Assembly (NCBI GenBank): GCA_027576995.1
Contig: JANBQC010000277.1
Location: 1 to 35,473, forward strand
Direction of reading: 5' to 3'
DNA from: Dimargaris cristalligena
Taxonomy: Eukaryota; Kickxellomycota; Dimargaritomycetes; Dimargaritales; Dimargaritaceae
Length of the DNA: 35,473 bases
Shown piece after piece: positions 30,222 through 35,473 of this stretch; the stretch's first letter is position 1; every line of letters begins with the position of its first letter. The position numbers were made by a program, and so were the translations under genes. The notes below the pieces were generated by a model. That model saw only the letters and a program-made list of their open reading frames with translations. It was not told the DNA's origin and made no database searches.

Positions 30222-32578
30222 ATGAATCCAGCTCATTCAGCGGTCCCACGGGCCAGCCCTTACACAGCGGCTCCCGTACGCTACATTGAAGTCAAATGTA
30301 AGTACGGCCCGGGGAGTCTAAGCCTATGGGCGCGTTCCTTTCCACCAATCCGCGAATTCCACCACACCGGTGGGCAACCACTCTGCCCACTGACGCTTAT
30401 TAATACCTACCTTTTTTTGTGGTTCGAACTCCGACACCCCTGCCTCTTCCCGAACACGTTCTCATTCCGGCTATTCCTTAACCCGAACTCCTCCTTATCT
30501 TACCCCCTGAATACCCTCCCCCTCTAGGTAATATCCGCACCGAAACTCGGCGCATGTCCCTTAATGCTGACACGGACTACACTAAACTTCGCCAGGTCAT
30601 CCACCAGCGTTTCCGGAACCGGCTTAGCCCGGACTCGACCAACCTAATCATACATTACCTGGACTATGAAGGTGACCCCGTATGCATGGAAAGTGACACT
30701 GACCTCCGCCGGGCCTTGGCCAACACGCATTACCTGAAGCTGCAGATTTACGACACGTTGCGGTGTCCCCTGCCCGGCTTCGAAGGGGACGAATTTGAGC
30801 AAGCCGTATCCCACGCCAAGCATCTGCAGATTAGTGACCACGCCCTGGAGTTGATGCGCAGTTACCTGAGTCTGACCCAGCGTCGTCTGGATATGCTGCT
30901 GGATGAATTCCCCAGACCCGGTGGGGGAGATACCAAGACGGGCCAGCTTGGCACCGTCGCCCCTCCGGCCCCCGCGGCAGGCGGCCCACTCAATAACCGT
31001 CCCCACCAAGTCTCCGACGTTGGGGATTTGTTCGATACCCCCGCCAACAGTCGCCGTGTAACTGGCACCAGTGCTATGTTCAAAGACGGATCGTCCATGT
31101 ATGCTAATCCTCCGACTAGTATCGACCCCGACCGTACTGCTGTTGATTCCCAGTTGCTGCAGCGACAACAACAGCAGCAGCAGCAAAAGCAACCGCGTCG
31201 TTATAGCAACGGCGCGGCATATCAGTCGCAACAGCCTACTCAGCGTCCCGGGAACCAGAACCACACTGTTCCGTCCGAACCCTACCAAGCCACCGAGGAC
31301 TATACCCCAGCCAATCAGGCCAACCGACCCCCGCGACGCGCAACAGCATCCCCCAGCCAGCTTGCTCCTCCCGAAGTGGGTGCCCCAACCACCTACCACT
31401 CCTACAATTCCCCCGACGTGGCTTCACCCGTTTACAACCCAGCCCAGACACCGCCTGTCCAAAATGGCACCCATTCCAGTGAGGGCTACGGTGGTCGAGC
31501 GGGGGGCGCGCAGCAACAGCAACAGCAACGCTCATCCAACCAATCCTATGCGCCAACCCAGTCGGAAGACGGAGAGCAACCGCCCGCCCAACGCCAGTCT
31601 ACCTCCGACTACCCTTCGGCAGACCCCAACTTCGCAGCCTATAAAACCCAAACCGCAAACAACAGCGAATCCGACCGTCAGTCCCAAGCTGGGGCCCAAG
31701 CAGCCAACGAGGCCTATTCGCAAAACCCACCTACCCCGGAACCGCCGAAGAACCGTTATCAGAATCAACCCCAACAGCAACAGCAACAACAGCAGCATGG
31801 TTCCGCGGCCTCTTTGGTGTACCCGAACACGTCCACCTACGGTCAGACTTCGACGGCTGGCCTTAAATACGACCCACGGGATGGGGCTTCCCAGGACCCT
31901 GGTCACACGGGTGGTAATTACCGCACCGTCGCTGGGAAGCAACGGACGGTACGCAATAGCTCCTCGGCCTTTACTACTAATGCCAGCGATAACTACATGG
32001 CAACCAGCCCCGACAATGGTGACAGCCAATCCCAGATGGGCCCCGAAAACAACCCGAACTTTGTCATCCAGTCCAAAGTACCCCCGCCGGTGCCCCAGCG
32101 ACCCGCCAATGTTGGGAATGGCAAACCCACCGCCGCCGCCGCGACTACCAACAATGCTAACAAAACCACGGGTGCCGATAATACCTCTAATGTAGGAGCG
32201 GCCAAGCCGACCCGGAACGCCGCAGCCAGCTCGTCGGCTCCGCAAACGGGCAGTGGTGGTGGGTATAATTTTCAGGGCCCCCAAGCTGCGACACCCAACC
32301 CCCAATCGGAAGCAAACGCCTCTATGGGTGCTCAGTCAGCATCCGTAGACCCGTCGGCTGCCAAAGGCGGTAATAATCATGGCTACATGAACCACGGCCA
32401 CCATCCGCACGCGTACCCCCTTCCGCCGAGTGTCCCTCCGCCGCCCCGAGGCGCATCCCCTTACTACGGCCCTAAAATCCCCCCGCCCCCGCTTTATACC
32501 GGAAATATTCCCTACCAGGGACCCGATGGCACTTACTATTACCATCCCCCGGGTTACGGCGGGTATGGCTACCCTTAA
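30222..32578 (+). CDS. PB1-domain, coiled-coil, Gln/Pro-rich protein resembling TFG, two exons
   Basis: 708-aa protein. Exon 1 is 30222-30297 (donor AAAT|GTAAGT), the intron is 30298-30527, and exon 2 is 30528-32578 (acceptor CCTCTAG). Phase 1 joins to give YIEVKCNIRTETRRMSLN, which completes the first strands of a PB1 domain (about 21-101) with both the basic Lys (K25) and the acidic OPCA-type segment (DYEGDPVCMESDTDLRRAL, 71-89). A helix at about 131-152 (LELMRSYLSLTQRRLDMLL) then DEFPRP mirrors the coiled coil and EPPGEP that follow PB1 in animal TFG. The remaining ~550 residues are disordered and rich in Gln, Asn, Pro, Ser and Tyr with polyQ tracts; the C-terminus is Pro/Tyr/Gly-rich (YYGPKIPPPP). 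TFG organises ER exit sites and COPII in animals. Order of parts supports homology; function here is inferred. Confidence 0.8.
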
Positions 32579-33192
32579 GTACAGGTCAATCTTGCTGAAC
32601 CAATGATATCCTTCTCTCGCTCGCTCTATCCTCTCCCCATCACCTTCTCCACCCTTACAATTTCATGTCGACTAGGTGCTGCTCCTCAGCAACCAAGGTT
32701 AATGTTTGCTATTAGGCGGTGTTCTTTACTCAATTTGCTTCAATCTCCGTGATCCCTCGTTACCTACTAGGCCAACTCGCTATTTTTCCCGATTACGGCT
32801 GTTCATTTATACATATACACATACATTGAGTTTTACGCATATAAATAGGCTGATATGTATCTATATACGTTTGACACCGATTGTCCTGTTTTTTGTTTGC
32901 TCCAATTGCAATGATAGTCTGCTCTACAAGATCCCCCGACATGACCTTTCGGTAATACTGTTATGAATCCAATTAAATATGGTATCTACTGTACCTAGCC
33001 GTGCTCCATTCTAAAGGTTTACTTTCTTACCAACATTATGTTGGTAACTCGTTTATGTGATGGCCCTAACTATACAGCAGTTCAAATAATAAAGTGAATA
33101 TCTGAGATGTCCAGAAATATTGGTCTATATAAACTATGGCAAACATTGATTTGCCTGTGTGGTCTTTAATGGTTAGATATATGTGAATGTAT
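32579..33192. other. Convergent spacer between PB1 gene and PTPA
   Basis: No gene seen. AATAAAG near 33088 and other AT-rich 3'-end-like motifs occur. The frame at 32706-32966 is AT-rich and featureless. Confidence 0.5.
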
Positions 33193-34868
33193 TTAGCATG
33201 GCCTGGGACAATTCACCGACAAACTACCGGTCGTTGATAAAACCTTGGGCTCACTGGATTCCACTGCCAAACCGGGTAGGTACGGTTCGAACTTGATCAA
33301 ATTACCGAAAGGCAAATGCTGGACCACGGGAAATTTGGATAGTACATCACCAACGTACATCTTCTGGAGCCCCTTGTTCACTTTAGTCCAGTAGGGAACT
33401 CCCGAAATATCATGGAGGACCGGGGAATGTTCAAAAAACGGACCCTGTTTGATATCCTTGATAAACTGGATACAGCGCATGAGCATATAATCTGGGGCGA
33501 GGGAAGCGGCCTGTTCGTTTTCGGAGATAATGGCGGGAGTGTATCTAGTTGAACCTGTAAACAGAAATTAAAAATGGATAGGAAATAGATTATTGTCGTT
33601 GTCGTGAGAAGAAGAAAAGGGAGGGAGGTCGGAAGAGGATAAAATTATCCCAAAAATAATACCTAGGGCTTGGTTAATACGAAAATAATATGATACACTG
33701 ATAGTAGGGGGGGTGATAACCCATAAAAAAAATCAAGCTATAGACCCACAATGAGCCAACGCGGGATCCAACCCAACCCAGCCGAACCACCACCACCATT
33801 TACTTACCGATAAACTGGGCACTCCCGAAAATATACGGAATAAATTGGTAGTCGTCTAATCCCCACACGCCGTGACTACCGGCGGGTTCCAAACGGTACG
33901 TGAGTTGAAGCCGCCGGGCAATGTCCAAGTACCGACTGAATACACGGACCACCAGAGCTACCCGGTCGGACGGGGGAAAGTACCCCAGGCGTTGGAGACA
34001 GAGTAACCAAACAAAAAAAGATAATTCGTGGCCGCTCCCGTAGTCAATCCGGGTTTCATTGCCGAAACTACCCGTAAGATAGGGTACGAGTTCGACCAGG
34101 GCGGGATGCTCGTCGGCAGTGGTAGTAGTAGTAGTAGTAGCAGTTGTTTCTGTGGTTGTTGTTGTTGTTTTTGAGGCGGGGGTGGTGATAGCGGGGGACT
34201 CGTTTAGTAGGGGGCGGTGGATTGCGGCGGCGTTTTGCTGAAGATGTTTGATAAACTGGCGAAAGGCGGGGTTACCGTAGCGGGATTGAGCCGACTGGTC
34301 AGGTGGGATAAGGGTGATGTAGTCGTCGATTGTGTCGAGCAGTTCAAGGACCCGGTCAATTGACTATCGGGAGGGGGGTAGGAGGCGGGGTTGATGCCAA
34401 GGTAGAGGAGATAGGTTCCAGTGTAAAATATATAGTGGGGTGAATATATATATATATATATATAATAGCGAGTTGTCAGTGGCCCATTCATCGAAACCGT
34501 TTCTCGGCATATTCAACCCCGGGTATACAATACTCCGTATCAAGAACCGCTCTTACATGAAAGACCAGGATTAACCCTGCATTTCACGGAACTGGAAATA
34601 AAGTAAAAGAGTAGAGTAGAGTTTGCCCTGCTGAACGGATTCAGGGGGGACTTACCTTGGAAGAGGGGCAGGGAGTGGAGTTGGGGGTTCCCTTGACACT
34701 ATCGTTCAGTTCCGTCAGATAGGTCATGATAAGGTCGAATGCCCGGGATCGCAGCCATACGGGAATGTCCTCGGGAACGCGAATGGATTTCGTCGGAGCC
34801 TGAAACTTAAATTCGGCGGCATTAACGGTGGGAATGCGGCTGTCCGCTAAGACACCGGGAGGGTTCAT
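33193..34868 (-). CDS. PTPA: Phosphotyrosyl/PP2A phosphatase activator (PTPA, Rrd1/Rrd2 family), three exons
   Basis: 376-aa peptidyl-prolyl isomerase-type activator of protein phosphatase 2A. Exons (minus strand) are 34868-34656, 34363-33808 and 33554-33193. Donors are GTAAGT and GTAAGTA, acceptors GATAG and TTACAG, and phases 0 and 1 match. The middle exon has no ATG near its start and carries the core: SRYGNPAFR, SFGNETRIDYGSGHE (DYGSGHE at 178-184), YRLEPAGSHGVWGLDDYQF (GVWGLDDYQF at 236-245) and IPYIFGSAQFI. The last exon has HDISGVPYWTKVNKG and KFPVVQHLPFG. All are signatures of the family. A poly-Thr insertion (about residues 137-153) within the domain is encoded by ACA/ACT triplets and is absent from typical members. 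The first intron (292 nt) contains a (TA)n tract. Which of the two yeast paralogues it matches is not resolved. Confidence 0.93.
34444..34464. repeat. (TA)n microsatellite in PTPA intron 1
   Basis: TA dinucleotide run inside the first intron of PTPA. Confidence 0.85.
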
Positions 34869-35473
34869 GTCGGATAGAGGCGGAAATGGGCGACTAGATG
34901 GGCTAGCTAAATATATATATATATATAATAAGATGTGACCAATTAGAGTCGCAAAAGTACAAGGGATGTGAAACTAACTGGGCTGAAAAGGGTTCCTAAT
35001 TCCTTATGCGAATATGACCGAGAGGGTAGTAGTAGTATGAAGGTGATACACCTGACTGAATGGATAAAAGAAACGCTGGGAATGTAGGGTTTCGGGATTC
35101 AAAGGACAGATGGGTCTTTTTGGCAGGCGGTATAATGAACCGCCATAATGGTTAAATTTCTCACCATCCTTGTAAGCCAACTGCCGAAAAGGATTTTCAT
35201 TCGGCGGTCTCCCTTTTCATAATTTCGGAGTTGCTTATCTGATATAGAAAAAAATAAATAGAAGGGGTGTCAGTGATGAAGGCCTAGATTTTAATTTTAA
35301 ATATTGAATTCTCTAACTGGGTGAGTATGAACCCTATTCAGGGAATATTGCAATATATATATGGGAGAAGTTCAATCAAGCTATATAACGATTTGGATGA
35401 AAGTTCCAATTGATGTAGCGGGACTATTTTTTTATCGAAACGGGAAATAGGTAGATCGATGGGACTTTTTTTA
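34869..35473. other. Region upstream of PTPA, to window end
   Basis: It contains a (TA)n tract (34910-34928) about 42 bp upstream of the PTPA start, possibly part of its promoter, and the repeat at 35357-35416. No other gene seen. Confidence 0.5.
35357..35416. repeat. Half-copy of the inverted-repeat element
   Basis: TATATGGGAGAAGTTCAATC, then AAGCTATATAACGA and GTTCCAATTGATG. This matches the right arm of the element at 19551-19704 over about 60 bp; the left arm is not recognisable. Confidence 0.5.

Noticed and set aside
29894..30289. 131-codon hydrophobic + frame
   Set aside because: C/T-rich leader translated by chance; it overlaps the real first exon of the PB1 gene in another frame.
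31071..32305. Long frames (374 aa on +, 257 aa on -) across the Q-rich region
   Set aside because: Shadows of the repetitive PB1-protein coding sequence; composition mirrors CAG/CCA repeats.
33280..33300. GGTTCGAACTTG, resembling a tRNA T-loop
   Set aside because: It lies within the PTPA last exon; no acceptor or anticodon stems can be formed around it.

Overview
The window is nuclear DNA from a filamentous, probably early-diverging fungus. The evidence is a Zn2Cys6 transcription factor, a large mitochondrial PPR protein, MRS2, introns of 160-290 nt with GTAAGT/GTAATA donors, and small secreted proteins with Kex2-type sites. It also holds genes often missing from ascomycete yeasts (TOPORS-like, TFG-like, GMPPA). 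A zoopagomycotan lineage such as the Dimargaritales is my best guess, but that is inference only.

Layout. 1-2629 (+) is the 3' end of a non-ribosomal peptide synthetase, C-A-T, cut by the window edge and lacking a release domain. About 2.9-6.05 kb is an AT-rich island of solo LTRs of one family; the youngest (5464-6047) has TGTC/GACA ends and a perfect 5-bp target duplication. 6946-9880 (-) is a Zn2Cys6 regulator with a ~570-bp gap I could not splice. 12630-13852 (+) is a three-exon TOPORS-like RING protein. 15123-16587 (+) is GMPPA in two exons. 17205-18797 (-) is the mitochondrial Mg2+ channel MRS2. 18.8-23.7 kb is gene-poor: a short inverted-repeat element family, a 420-bp solo LTR of a second family, and two small secreted-protein genes (20835-21059 and 23002-23373). 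23748-26576 (-) is a PPR protein, divergent from UBA2 (27218-29218, +), the SUMO E1 subunit. 30222-32578 (+) is a two-exon PB1/coiled-coil/Q-rich protein resembling TFG. 33193-34868 (-) is a three-exon PP2A activator (PTPA); its middle exon has no usable ATG and is easily missed.

The genes do not form one pathway. Housekeeping functions (GDP-mannose sensing, Mg2+ uptake, mitochondrial RNA processing, SUMO activation, PP2A activation, ER-export scaffold) are interleaved with accessory material (NRPS, secreted peptides, LTRs, short inverted-repeat elements). UBA2 and the TOPORS-like gene may both act in SUMO conjugation, but they are not adjacent. I found no tRNA, rRNA or CRISPR array.
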